In this document: one piece after another, positions 8,571 to 18,290 of the stretch
Layout of the letters: every line of letters starts with the position of its first letter
How positions within the stretch are numbered: the first letter of the stretch is position 1
NCBI RefSeq assembly: GCF_001281315.1
Contig: NZ_CP012479.1
Span: forward strand, 2,666,001 to 2,730,000
From: Arthrobacter sp. ERGS1:01
Lineage (GTDB): Bacteria > Actinomycetota > Actinomycetes > Actinomycetales > Micrococcaceae
Reading direction: 5' to 3'
Length of the DNA: 64,000 bases
Translations under genes and position numbers: made by a program
Notes under the pieces: model-generated
What the model saw: the letters and a program-made list of their open reading frames with translations, nothing else
Database searches by the model: none
What the model was told of the DNA's origin: nothing

Positions 8571-9578
8571 TCAGGAAATCTGCGCCACCGCGTCCGAATA
8601 GCTCTGGGCATAGACGTCCTTGATGATCCGCAGCGTCTTCTGTGCTTCGGCGGGGTCGATCCAGAACGGCCCGTCCTGGCCCAGCTGGGAGTAGAAGTCC
8701 TCAATCAGGAGCCGGTGTGAAACACCCCAGTAGTCACGGCCGCCGCTTTCCACGCGACGTTCCGGCACCACCTCGACCCGGCCGTCGTCGTAGGTCACGG
8801 TGAGGTCCCCGCGCAGGCTCAGCACGGCCTTTTCGGTCACCACGTCCACCGTGACCGGGGCGTTGACGGGATTGGCCAGGGTTGCGTAAAACACGGAACG
8901 GGCGCCGTTGGCGTGGTCCAGGACCATCTCGGCGGTGTCCTCCACCTCGATCGTGTCGCCCAGTGCGTGGGTGGCGGTGTGGCCGCGAACGCCGCTGACC
9001 TCACCCACGAGCCACTGCAGCAGGTCCAGCGTGTGGATGGCCTGGTTCATGAGCAGCCCGCCGCCACCGCCTTCCCAGGTGCCGCGCCAGGGCCGGTTGA
9101 GGTAGTAGTCGGCGCTGCGCTGCCACATGACAGTGCCGGAGGCGCCCAGAACCCGGCCCAATTCCCCTGTGGACAGCAGCTTGTGCATGGCTTGCGCGGT
9201 GGCGTTGTAACGGTTCTGGAAGCAGATGCCGATCCGGGCGGAGCTGCCTGCGGCGGCATCGGCGAGCCGTTGCCCCTCGGCCAGCGTGTTGGCCAGCGGC
9301 TTCTCGGCAATCACATTGACGCCACGCTCCAGTGCGTCGACGGCCGGCTGGACGTGCTGGTTGTGGGGCGTGGTGACGTGGACGACGTCGGGGCGCAGCT
9401 GTTCCAGCATGGCCACGTGGTCATCGAACCCGGGCACACCCCGGGCGGCGACGGCGGCCGCCAGCCGGCCGGGGTCGGTGTCGCACACGGCCACCAGCTC
9501 CGCGCCCTCAATGGCGCCAATGGCGTCGAAGTGGACGGTGGCGACGTCGCCGCATCCAATGATGGCTACCCGGGTCAT
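8571..9578 (-). CDS. Gfo/Idh/MocA-family NAD(P)-dependent oxidoreductase (second copy)
   Basis: This 335-residue protein has an N-terminal Rossmann motif VAIIGCGDVATVHF, EKP near residue 90 (VIAEKPLANT), and GGGGLLMNQAIHTLDLLQW near residues 165-180 with the family His. I start it at ATG 9578, where GAGGGAG lies upstream and the conserved Rossmann strand begins; a longer in-frame start at 9650 has no support. It is clearly different from the enzyme at 705-1871 (335 against 388 residues, different C-terminus), so the two probably catalyse separate redox steps. It is downstream of the isomerase gene at 9681-10529 in one operon. Confidence 0.9.
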   Translation of the reverse strand: MTRVAIIGCGDVATVHFDAIGAIEGAELVAVCDTDPGRLAAAVAARGVPGFDDHVAMLEQLRPDVVHVTTPHNQHVQPAVDALERGVNVIAEKPLANTLAEGQRLADAAAGSSARIGICFQNRYNATAQAMHKLLSTGELGRVLGASGTVMWQRSADYYLNRPWRGTWEGGGGGLLMNQAIHTLDLLQWLVGEVSGVRGHTATHALGDTIEVEDTAEMVLDHANGARSVFYATLANPVNAPVTVDVVTEKAVLSLRGDLTVTYDDGRVEVVPERRVESGGRDYWGVSHRLLIEDFYSQLGQDGPFWIDPAEAQKTLRIIKDVYAQSYSDAVAQIS

Positions 9579-9680
9579 GTGGACTCCCTCAATCTGTTGA
9601 ACAGTTCGCTGCTGGAAAGTGCTGAAATGGCCGATGCCGTCCGCGGGCACTGCTAGAACCCTGGCCGCCCGGTCCCGGGA

Positions 9681-10529
9681 TCAGGCCAGGGCAACGCCGA
9701 GCTTGTCGGTGACGGCCCGGAAGGCGCGGGCGGCCTCGCCAAAAGCCTGCGGGCCGGAGAATCCGCCGAGTTCGTGCTGGGCGGCCAGGTGCGGTTCAAG
9801 CGACGCGAAGCCGGTGTACCCGTCGGCCAGCAGGGCGGCAAGGGTTTCCTCGAGTTCGCCGTCACCGTGGCCGGTGGGCACCACTTCGCCGGTGCCGGCA
9901 ACGGCATCCTTGACCTGCAGGTATTCCAGGTAGGGGCGCAGCATGGCGTAGGCGTCGGTGTAGGGCTTGACCCCCACCTGGACAAAGTTGGCGTTGTCCC
10001 AGGCGGCGCGCAGGGCCGGCGAGCCGACGGTCTCCATCAGATCCAGGACGCGCTCCGGGGTGTCGCCGTAGATGTCTTTTTCGTTTTCGTGCAGAAGTAC
10101 GACGCCGGCCTTCTCGGCTTCGGCGGCCAGCAGCGCCATGCGCTCCATGACGGCGTCGCGGATCTCTTCGGGCGTCTGCTCCGCTGCACGGAAGTAGGAG
10201 AAGATGCGGATATAGCGCGTGTCCAGGGCCTTGGCGACCCCGATGATGCGGCGCAGGCGCTCCACCTCGTGATCGGCCGGCAGGCTGATGTCCACCTTGC
10301 CGATGGGGCTGGCCACGGCCGAAACCGTCAGGCCGGCGCCGTCGAGGATTTCCTTGAGCTTGGCAACCTGCCCAGGCTCGAGCTCGACCACGTTGGTGCC
10401 CCAGGCGCTGCGGACTTCAATGTGCTTGGCGCCGAGTGCCAGCATGACGGCCGCCTGCACTGCGGGGTCGGGATCGATTTCATCGCCGAAGCCGGAAAGG
10501 GTCCAGGTAGCGGTGTTGGCGTTGGGCAT
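9681..10529 (-). CDS. Sugar phosphate isomerase/epimerase family TIM-barrel protein (second copy)
   Basis: This 282-residue xylose-isomerase-like TIM-barrel protein starts at ATG 10529, with GGAGG eight bases upstream; an upstream in-frame ATG at 10601 would put the start inside the promoter region. Motifs include TLSGFGDEIDPD, HIEVRSAWGTNV, YIRIFSYF, LLHENEKDIYGD, AAWDNANFVQVG, LQVKDAV and a C-terminal GFASLEPHL, whose Glu/Asp/His residues fit the usual metal site. It is the first gene of the second catabolic operon. Paralogues in this family can be isomerases, epimerases or keto-sugar lyases/hydratases. Confidence 0.88.
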   Translation of the reverse strand: MPNANTATWTLSGFGDEIDPDPAVQAAVMLALGAKHIEVRSAWGTNVVELEPGQVAKLKEILDGAGLTVSAVASPIGKVDISLPADHEVERLRRIIGVAKALDTRYIRIFSYFRAAEQTPEEIRDAVMERMALLAAEAEKAGVVLLHENEKDIYGDTPERVLDLMETVGSPALRAAWDNANFVQVGVKPYTDAYAMLRPYLEYLQVKDAVAGTGEVVPTGHGDGELEETLAALLADGYTGFASLEPHLAAQHELGGFSGPQAFGEAARAFRAVTDKLGVALA

Positions 10530-10620
10530 GCGGGCCTCCAGGGGGTTCGGTTTACACGGTGCAAACGCGCCCAAACATCCGGCCTGGGTGCCGCACTGCA
10601 CACTTTATTGCGTAATGGTG

Positions 10621-10662
10621 AGCCTAAGGCATGGAAAACCTTTTGACAACCGATTGCCAAAA
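10621..10662 (-). promoter_or_regulatory. Predicted promoter of the second catabolic operon with overlapping LacI-type operator
   Basis: TTGTCA (10644-10649) and TAGGCT (10621-10626) on the minus strand are 17 bases apart. The -35 box lies within a 22-bp near-palindrome at 10641-10662: half-sites TTTTGACAA and TTGCCAAAA around a CCGA centre. It differs from the site at 8364-8385 at two positions only. It lies between this operon and the divergent LacI gene, so it may also control that gene. Confidence 0.75.
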
Positions 10663-10770
10663 TGGTGCAACAAGCCTTATGGTTGCCTTGCAGGACAGTG
10701 GCGTCCATCACAATGGCAGTTTCGGCTGGCCCTGCGCCTTCTGCCAGAATCCCTCCTAGGACGTGCCTCC

Positions 10771-11793
10771 ATGACTTTGCCTCTCGACGTTTCGCCGGAC
10801 CGTCCCGCCACCATCCATGACGTTGCAGCCCTCTCCGGTGTTGCCGCGTCCACCGTCTCCCGTGCCCTGTCCACCCCGGGCCGCGTCAACTTCCGCACCC
10901 GGGCCCGGATCGAAGCGGCCGCGGCGCAGCTGCACTATGTACCCAACGCGCAGGCGAAGGCCCTCAGCCTTGGCCAAACCCGCGCCGTTGCCGTCCTGGT
11001 CGCGGACATCACCAACCCGTTCTACTTCGACATCATCCGCGGCACCCAGCTGCAGCTCAAGGCCGCCGGCTACCGGCAGTTGCTGGTGGATACAGAGGAA
11101 TCCACCGAGGTGGAGGTCAACACGGCCGAGCAACTGCGGCAAACAGCGGACGGCCTCATTTTGACGGCATCACGGCTGAGCAACGAGGCGCTGATGGAAA
11201 TGGCCGCCAAGATGCCGATCGTGACCATCAACCGCGACGTTCCGGGAGTCCCCTCGGTCATGCTCGACACGCCCACCGCCACCAACCAGGCACTGGACCA
11301 CCTGATCTCGCTGGGCCATACGCATATTGCGTACCTGGCCGGCCCCGAAACCTCCAGTTCCAGCCGTCGCCGGTGGGAGGCGTTGTCGGCGGCCGCCGAG
11401 GAACGCCAGGTCAAGGTGGTGCGGTTGGGTCCCTTCGCCCCGCGCACGCACTCGGGCGCCGCGGCGGCGGACGCCCTGGTGCATTCGGGGGCCACCGCCG
11501 GCATCGCCTTCAATGACCTGATTGCAATCGGCATGTTGCAACGGCTGCGCGAACGGAAAGTCCGCGTACCCGAGGACATGAGCATCGTGGGTTGCGACGA
11601 CATCTTTGGAGCCGACTTCTGCAGCCCGCCGCTGACCACGGTGACGGCTCCGGTGGAACGGGCCGGCCGGGATGCGGTGACCATGCTGTTGAGCCAGCTC
11701 AATCCCGGCTACGGCACGACGCCGCGCACCCACGCCGTGCTGCCGACCCACCTGACCATCAGGGGCTCCACCGGGCCGGCACCCGTGCACTAG
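10771..11793 (+). CDS. LacI-family transcriptional regulator
   Basis: This 340-residue protein has an N-terminal helix-turn-helix (TIHDVAALSGVAASTVSRAL, residues 13-32) with hinge region and a ligand-binding domain (VAVLVADITNPFYFDIIRG; C-terminal ADFCSPPLTTVTAPVERAG). The start at ATG 10771 is chosen because the LacI N-terminus begins there; the longer frame upstream is not LacI-like. The gene diverges from the isomerase-oxidoreductase operon, and the shared intergenic region holds the 10641-10662 operator, so it is the most likely repressor of both operons and possibly of itself. Its stop is 13 bp from the stop of the convergent guaB1 gene. Confidence 0.92.
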   Translation: MTLPLDVSPDRPATIHDVAALSGVAASTVSRALSTPGRVNFRTRARIEAAAAQLHYVPNAQAKALSLGQTRAVAVLVADITNPFYFDIIRGTQLQLKAAGYRQLLVDTEESTEVEVNTAEQLRQTADGLILTASRLSNEALMEMAAKMPIVTINRDVPGVPSVMLDTPTATNQALDHLISLGHTHIAYLAGPETSSSSRRRWEALSAAAEERQVKVVRLGPFAPRTHSGAAAADALVHSGATAGIAFNDLIAIGMLQRLRERKVRVPEDMSIVGCDDIFGADFCSPPLTTVTAPVERAGRDAVTMLLSQLNPGYGTTPRTHAVLPTHLTIRGSTGPAPVH

Positions 11794-11806
11794 CTCCGCA
11801 CAACGG

Positions 11807-13640
<1,834 letters not shown>

Positions 13641-16600
13641 GTGCCAGAGCAATCCATCCACCGTCTACCCGAGGAATTTGGCGGAAACGAGTGGCTCGTC
13701 GATGAACTGTACGAGCGCTACCAGGCCGACAAGAACTCCGTGGATACAAAGTGGTGGCCACTTTTTGCATCCTTCGACGCCGACGAGGCCGCCGGCAACG
13801 GACGCCACACTGCAGCCAATTCCGCCCCTGTCACGGCCCCGATCCCGGTAGTTCCGGCCCCCGCTGCGGCAACGCCCGCCCCGGTGGCACCGACGACGCC
13901 GGCCGCCACCGCCCCGGCAGCTGCCGCGGCACCGGCTGCTGCGGCGCCCGCTGCTCCGGCAACAGCCCCCAAGGCACCCGCGGCACCCCGTCCGCCGGCC
14001 CCCGCCAAGGATGCCGCCCGCACGGGCACCACCCCCATCCCGGCCCAGCTCCCCAAGACCGCCAAGGACAACTCCGTCCCCGACAAGGCCGTCGAAACCG
14101 TGCTCAAGGGACCGGCCAAGGCCATTGCCGCGAACATGATCTCCAGCCTGGAGGTGCCCACCGCCACAAGCGTGCGCGCCATCCCGGCGAAGCTGCTGAT
14201 TGACAACCGCCTTGTCATCAACTCCAACCTGGCCCGCGCCCGTGGCGGCAAGGTCTCCTTCACGCACTTGATCGGTTACGCCGTCATCAAGGCACTGGCC
14301 GCCTTCCCCTCCATGAACGTCTCCTACGACGTCATCGACGGCAAGCCCGTGGCCGTCCAGCCGCCCCACGTAAACTTCGGCATCGCGATCGACATGCCCA
14401 AGCCGGACGGCACCCGCCTGCTCATGGTGCCGAACATCAAGAAGGCGGAGACCCTGAACTTCGCCGAGTTCTGGCACACCTACGAGGACCTGATCAAGCG
14501 TGCCCGCAACGGCAAGCTCACGGCCGACGACCACGCCGGCACCACGGTTTCGCTGACCAACCCCGGCGGCATCGGCACCGTCCACTCCGTGCCGCGGCTG
14601 TCCAAGGGCCAGGCCGCGATCATCGGCGTCGGCGCACTGGACTACCCGGCCGAGTACCAGGGTGCCAGCCCCAAGATCATCGCCCAGAACGCGGTCTCGA
14701 AGATCCTAACGCTGACCTCCACCTACGACCACCGCGTCATCCAGGGTGCCGGATCCGGCGAATTCCTGAAGAAGATCCACCAGCTCCTGCTCGGGGCCGA
14801 GAACTTCTACGACGAAATCTTCGAGTCGCTGCGCATCCCGTACGAGCCCGTGCGCTGGAGCCTTGACCTGCAGGTGGACCCGGCCGACGAGATCAACAAG
14901 GTTGCCCGGATCCAGCAGCTGATCCACTCCTACCGCGTGCGCGGCCACCTGATGGCCGACACCGACCCGCTGGAATACGTCCAGCGCCGCCACCCCGACC
15001 TTGACGTGCTCACCTACGGGCTGACCCTGTGGGACCTGGACCGCGAATGGCCCACCGGCGGATTCGGCGGCGCACAGAAGCTGCTCCTGCGCGACATCCT
15101 CGGCGTGCTGCGTGACGCGTACTGCCGCACCACGGGCGTGGAATACATGCACATCCAGGAGCCCGAGCAGCGCCAGTGGTTCCAGGACGAGCTTGAGCAC
15201 CCGTACTCCAAGCCCAGCCGCGAAGAGCAGCTGCGCATTGTCTCGAAGCTGAACTCGGCCGAGGCCTTTGAGACGTTCCTGCAGACGAAGTTCGTCGGCC
15301 AGAAGCGCTTCTCCCTGGAAGGCGGCGAGTCCCTGATTCCGCTGCTTGACTCCATCATCTCCGACGCCGCCGACGACGGCCTGGACGAGGTTGCGATCGG
15401 CATGGCCCACCGTGGCCGGCTGAACGTGCTCACCAACATTGCCGGCAAGACCTACGCTCAGGTGTTCCGCGAATTTGAGGGCACCCAGGACGTTCGCAGC
15501 ATCCAGGGCTCCGGCGACGTCAAGTACCACCTCGGCACGGAGGGTACGTTCACCTCCGACGCCGGCAACGAGACCAAGGTCTACCTGGCCGCGAACCCGT
15601 CGCACCTGGAAGCCGTCGACGCCGTGCTTGAGGGCATCGTCCGCGCCAAGCAGGACCGCCTGGACCAGGGCGAGAACTTCCCCGTGCTGCCCATCATGGT
15701 GCACGGCGACGCGGCCTTTGCCGGCCAGGGCGTTGTGTCCGAGACCCTGAACCTGTCCCAGCTGCGCGGCTACCGCGTGGGCGGAACCATCCACGTGGTG
15801 GTCAACAACCAGGTGGGCTTCACGACGTCGCCGTCGTCCTCGCGTTCCTCCGTGTACTCCACGGACATCGCCAAGATGATCCAGGCGCCCGTGTTCCACG
15901 TCAACGGCGACGACCCCGAAGCCGTGGTGCGCGTGGCCCAGCTGGCGTACCAGTTCCAGCAGCGCTTCCGCAAGGACGTTGTCATCGACATGGTCTGCTA
16001 CCGCCGTCGCGGCCACAACGAGGGTGACGACCCCTCCATGACGCAGCCGCTGATGTACAACCTGATCGAGGCCAAGCGCTCCGTCCGCCGCCTGTACACC
16101 GAGGCCCTGATCGGCCGCGGCGACATCACGGAAGAGGAAGCCACCCAGCTGCTCCGTGACTACCAGGAACGCCTGGAGCGCGTCTTTGCCGAAACACACG
16201 CGGCCCAGACGTCCCCGATCCCGGTCATCACCAAGGACGCCGCTGCCGTCTCCGACCTGGAGCGGCCCATCGCCCAGCAGGCGGACTCCGGGGTCAACGA
16301 CCCCAAGGTCACCGCCATCTCGGCCCAGGTGCTCGGACGCATCGGCGCCGCCCACACGGCCATTCCGGAGGGCTTCACGGTCCACCCGAAGCTCAAGGCC
16401 CTGCTGGAAAAGCGCGAGACCATGTCCCGCGAAGGCGGCATCGACTGGGGCTTTGGCGAACTCGCCGCCTTTGGTTCGCTGCTCCTTGAAGGCGTCCCCG
16501 TCCGCCTCGCCGGCCAGGACTCGCGCCGCGGCACGTTCGTGCAGCGCCACGCCGTGTTCCACGACCGTGCCAACGGCCGTGTCTGGACCCCCATTGGCGG

Positions 16601-17462
16601 CCTCAGCGAGGACCAGGCCAAGCTGTGGATCTACGACTCCCTGCTGAGCGAATACGCGGCCATGGGCTTCGAATACGGCTACTCGGTGGAACGCCCGGAT
16701 GCGCTGGTGCTGTGGGAGGCCCAGTTCGGCGACTTCGCCAACGGCGCCCAGACCATCATGGACGAGTTCATCTCCTCAGCCGAGCAGAAGTGGGGCCAGC
16801 GGTCCTCGCTGGTGCTCATGCTGCCGCACGGCTACGAGGGCCAGGGCCCGGACCACTCCTCGGCCCGCATTGAGCGCTACCTGCAGATGTGCGCGGAGGA
16901 CAACATGATCGTTGCCAACCCGACCACGCCGGCGTCGCACTTCCACCTGCTGCGCCGCCAGGCCTACAGCAAGCCGCGCAAGCCGTTGATCATCTTCACG
17001 CCCAAGCAGCTGCTGCGCCTGAAGGCCGCCGCGTCCAGCGTGGAGGACTTCACCACGGGCGGCTTCCGTCCCGTGATCGGCGACCATGCCAAGGTTGACG
17101 CCAACGCCGTGGACCGCGTGGTGCTGGTCTCCGGACGCCTATACTACGACCTCCTCGCCGCCCGCGAGAAGGCCAACGACACCAAGGCCGTGATCATCCG
17201 CGTCGAGCAGCTCTACCCGCTGCCGTTGGCGGAGATCAAGGCCGAACTGGCGAAGTACCCGAACGCCGAGGTTGTCTGGGCCCAGGATGAGCCCGCCAAC
17301 CAGGGCCCGTGGCCGTTCATGGGCCTGAATCTGGCCCCGGAGCTGGACAAGAAGCTGACGCGGGTTTCCCGTCCGGCCTCCGCATCCACCGCAACGGGTT
17401 CGGCGAAGAACCACGCCGTGGAGCAGACGCTGCTCGTCAAGCAAGCATTCGAACGCAACTAA
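13641..17462 (+). CDS. kgd: Multifunctional 2-oxoglutarate decarboxylase/dehydrogenase E1 with E2 succinyltransferase domain
   Basis: This 1273-residue protein carries the whole actinobacterial 2-oxoglutarate step of the TCA cycle on one chain. Residues 1-40 are the E1 N-terminal helix segment (WLVDELYERYQADKNSVD), about 55-125 form an Ala/Pro-rich linker, about 150-370 form an E2-type acyltransferase domain with the active-site region DHRVIQGAGSGEFL, and the remainder is the thiamine-diphosphate E1 (GMAHRGRLNVL near 590; HGDAAFAGQGVVSETLNLSQ near 690, the ThDP/Mg motif). The start is GTG 13641 after GGAAGAGG. There is no lipoyl domain, so it must use a lipoylated E2 encoded elsewhere. The length matches Kgd/SucA of mycobacteria. 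A strong terminator follows. Confidence 0.96.
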   Translation: MPEQSIHRLPEEFGGNEWLVDELYERYQADKNSVDTKWWPLFASFDADEAAGNGRHTAANSAPVTAPIPVVPAPAAATPAPVAPTTPAATAPAAAAAPAAAAPAAPATAPKAPAAPRPPAPAKDAARTGTTPIPAQLPKTAKDNSVPDKAVETVLKGPAKAIAANMISSLEVPTATSVRAIPAKLLIDNRLVINSNLARARGGKVSFTHLIGYAVIKALAAFPSMNVSYDVIDGKPVAVQPPHVNFGIAIDMPKPDGTRLLMVPNIKKAETLNFAEFWHTYEDLIKRARNGKLTADDHAGTTVSLTNPGGIGTVHSVPRLSKGQAAIIGVGALDYPAEYQGASPKIIAQNAVSKILTLTSTYDHRVIQGAGSGEFLKKIHQLLLGAENFYDEIFESLRIPYEPVRWSLDLQVDPADEINKVARIQQLIHSYRVRGHLMADTDPLEYVQRRHPDLDVLTYGLTLWDLDREWPTGGFGGAQKLLLRDILGVLRDAYCRTTGVEYMHIQEPEQRQWFQDELEHPYSKPSREEQLRIVSKLNSAEAFETFLQTKFVGQKRFSLEGGESLIPLLDSIISDAADDGLDEVAIGMAHRGRLNVLTNIAGKTYAQVFREFEGTQDVRSIQGSGDVKYHLGTEGTFTSDAGNETKVYLAANPSHLEAVDAVLEGIVRAKQDRLDQGENFPVLPIMVHGDAAFAGQGVVSETLNLSQLRGYRVGGTIHVVVNNQVGFTTSPSSSRSSVYSTDIAKMIQAPVFHVNGDDPEAVVRVAQLAYQFQQRFRKDVVIDMVCYRRRGHNEGDDPSMTQPLMYNLIEAKRSVRRLYTEALIGRGDITEEEATQLLRDYQERLERVFAETHAAQTSPIPVITKDAAAVSDLERPIAQQADSGVNDPKVTAISAQVLGRIGAAHTAIPEGFTVHPKLKALLEKRETMSREGGIDWGFGELAAFGSLLLEGVPVRLAGQDSRRGTFVQRHAVFHDRANGRVWTPIGGLSEDQAKLWIYDSLLSEYAAMGFEYGYSVERPDALVLWEAQFGDFANGAQTIMDEFISSAEQKWGQRSSLVLMLPHGYEGQGPDHSSARIERYLQMCAEDNMIVANPTTPASHFHLLRRQAYSKPRKPLIIFTPKQLLRLKAAASSVEDFTTGGFRPVIGDHAKVDANAVDRVVLVSGRLYYDLLAAREKANDTKAVIIRVEQLYPLPLAEIKAELAKYPNAEVVWAQDEPANQGPWPFMGLNLAPELDKKLTRVSRPASASTATGSAKNHAVEQTLLVKQAFERN

Positions 17463-17471
17463 AGCGGTGAC

Positions 17472-17508
17472 GATGCCCGGTCTGCTCGACAGGCCGGGCA
17501 TCTTTCAT
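17472..17508 (+). terminator. Rho-independent terminator of kgd
   Basis: The stem GATGCCCGG/CCGGGCATC is extended inward by a G-U pair and CTG/CAG, with loop CTCGA, and is followed by TTTCATTT. It lies 10 bp after the kgd stop. Confidence 0.85.
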
Positions 17509-17532
17509 TTGATGGACCAGGAAAGGGATGCC

Positions 17533-18132
17533 GTGGAAAAGCGGGAACTGCGAATTGTGGCAGTGGGAGACGAGCTGGTAGCCGGAGTGGGCGATCCCCG
17601 AGCACTGGGCTGGCTTGGCCGGGTTCTTGCCAGGACGCCGCAGGAGAGCGTAAGCGTTGAACCTTACATTCTGGCCAGCCCGCGGGAAGGCACCGAGGCG
17701 CTGGCGGGCCGCTGGCTGCTGGAGGCGGGGAAGCGTTTCGACGACTTCCACGAAAACCGGCTCGTCATCGGCCTCTCCGGTCGCGACATCGAGTACGGCC
17801 TGTCCACGGCGCGCAGCCGGCTGAACCTGGCGAACATCCTCGACGGCGCCACCCAGCTGAACATCCCGGTGTTCGTGGTGGGCCCGCCGCCGTCGCTGGA
17901 CCCTGCCCTGAACAGAAAACTGGCGGAGCTGAACACGGCGTTTGCCGACGTCACCACGCGGCGCAAGCACCACTACGTGGACACGTTCTCCCCCCTGCAA
18001 AACCACGAACAGTGGCGAAACGACGTCGCCGTGAACGGCGGCGCCCCCGGGCAGGCCGGCTACGGCCTCATGGCCTGGCTGGTGCTGCACCGCGGCTGGC
18101 ACCAATGGCTGGACCTCCCCGAGGCCGGCTAG
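17533..18132 (+). CDS. GDSL/SGNH-like hydrolase family protein
   Basis: The 199-residue protein starts with RELRIVAVGDELVAGVGDPRALGW, which matches SGNH block I with GDEL in place of GDSL. HHYVDTFSPL and the C-terminal GGAPGQAGYGLMAWLV occupy the position of block V, but the usual DxxH pair is not clear. GTG 17533 is chosen because AGGAAAGG lies six bases upstream; an earlier ATG at 17467 would start inside the kgd terminator. It has no signal peptide, so it is probably cytoplasmic. A terminator follows. The substrate is unknown, and catalytic competence is uncertain because of the degenerate motifs. Confidence 0.75.
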   Translation: MEKRELRIVAVGDELVAGVGDPRALGWLGRVLARTPQESVSVEPYILASPREGTEALAGRWLLEAGKRFDDFHENRLVIGLSGRDIEYGLSTARSRLNLANILDGATQLNIPVFVVGPPPSLDPALNRKLAELNTAFADVTTRRKHHYVDTFSPLQNHEQWRNDVAVNGGAPGQAGYGLMAWLVLHRGWHQWLDLPEAG

Positions 18133-18145
18133 GCCCCACCCAGCC

Positions 18146-18206
18146 GACCCGCAGCAGGGATCGAGAATCCACGTGGTTTTCGATCTTTGCTGCGGGTCAG
18201 CTTTTT
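18146..18206 (+). terminator. Rho-independent terminator
   Basis: An outer 11-bp stem GACCCGCAGCA/TGCTGCGGGTC and an inner GATCGA/TCGATC stem are followed by AGCTTTTT. It ends the GDSL-like gene. Confidence 0.85.
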
Positions 18207-18223
18207 AAGTTTCGCGATATATC

Positions 18224-18274
18224 TTGAAATCCCCCAGAACGCGTTATATCGTGTTCCTACAACGCGATATAACG
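18224..18274 (+). promoter_or_regulatory. Predicted promoter and operator of the DUF4097-PadR operon
   Basis: TTGAAA (18224-18229) and TATCGT (18247-18252) are 17 bases apart. The -10 box lies in one arm of a perfect inverted repeat, CGTTATATCG (18242-18251) and CGATATAACG (18265-18274). A third related site, CGCGATATATC, lies just upstream at 18213-18223. The repeat is a likely binding site for the PadR protein of the same operon. Confidence 0.65.
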
Positions 18275-18290
18275 TGAACGGGGTGTTGCA

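Noticed and set aside
14706..16562. A 618-residue minus-strand frame inside kgd
   Set aside because: It is the reverse-strand shadow of the kgd E1 domain, rich in His/Val/Gly/Leu, without any motif.
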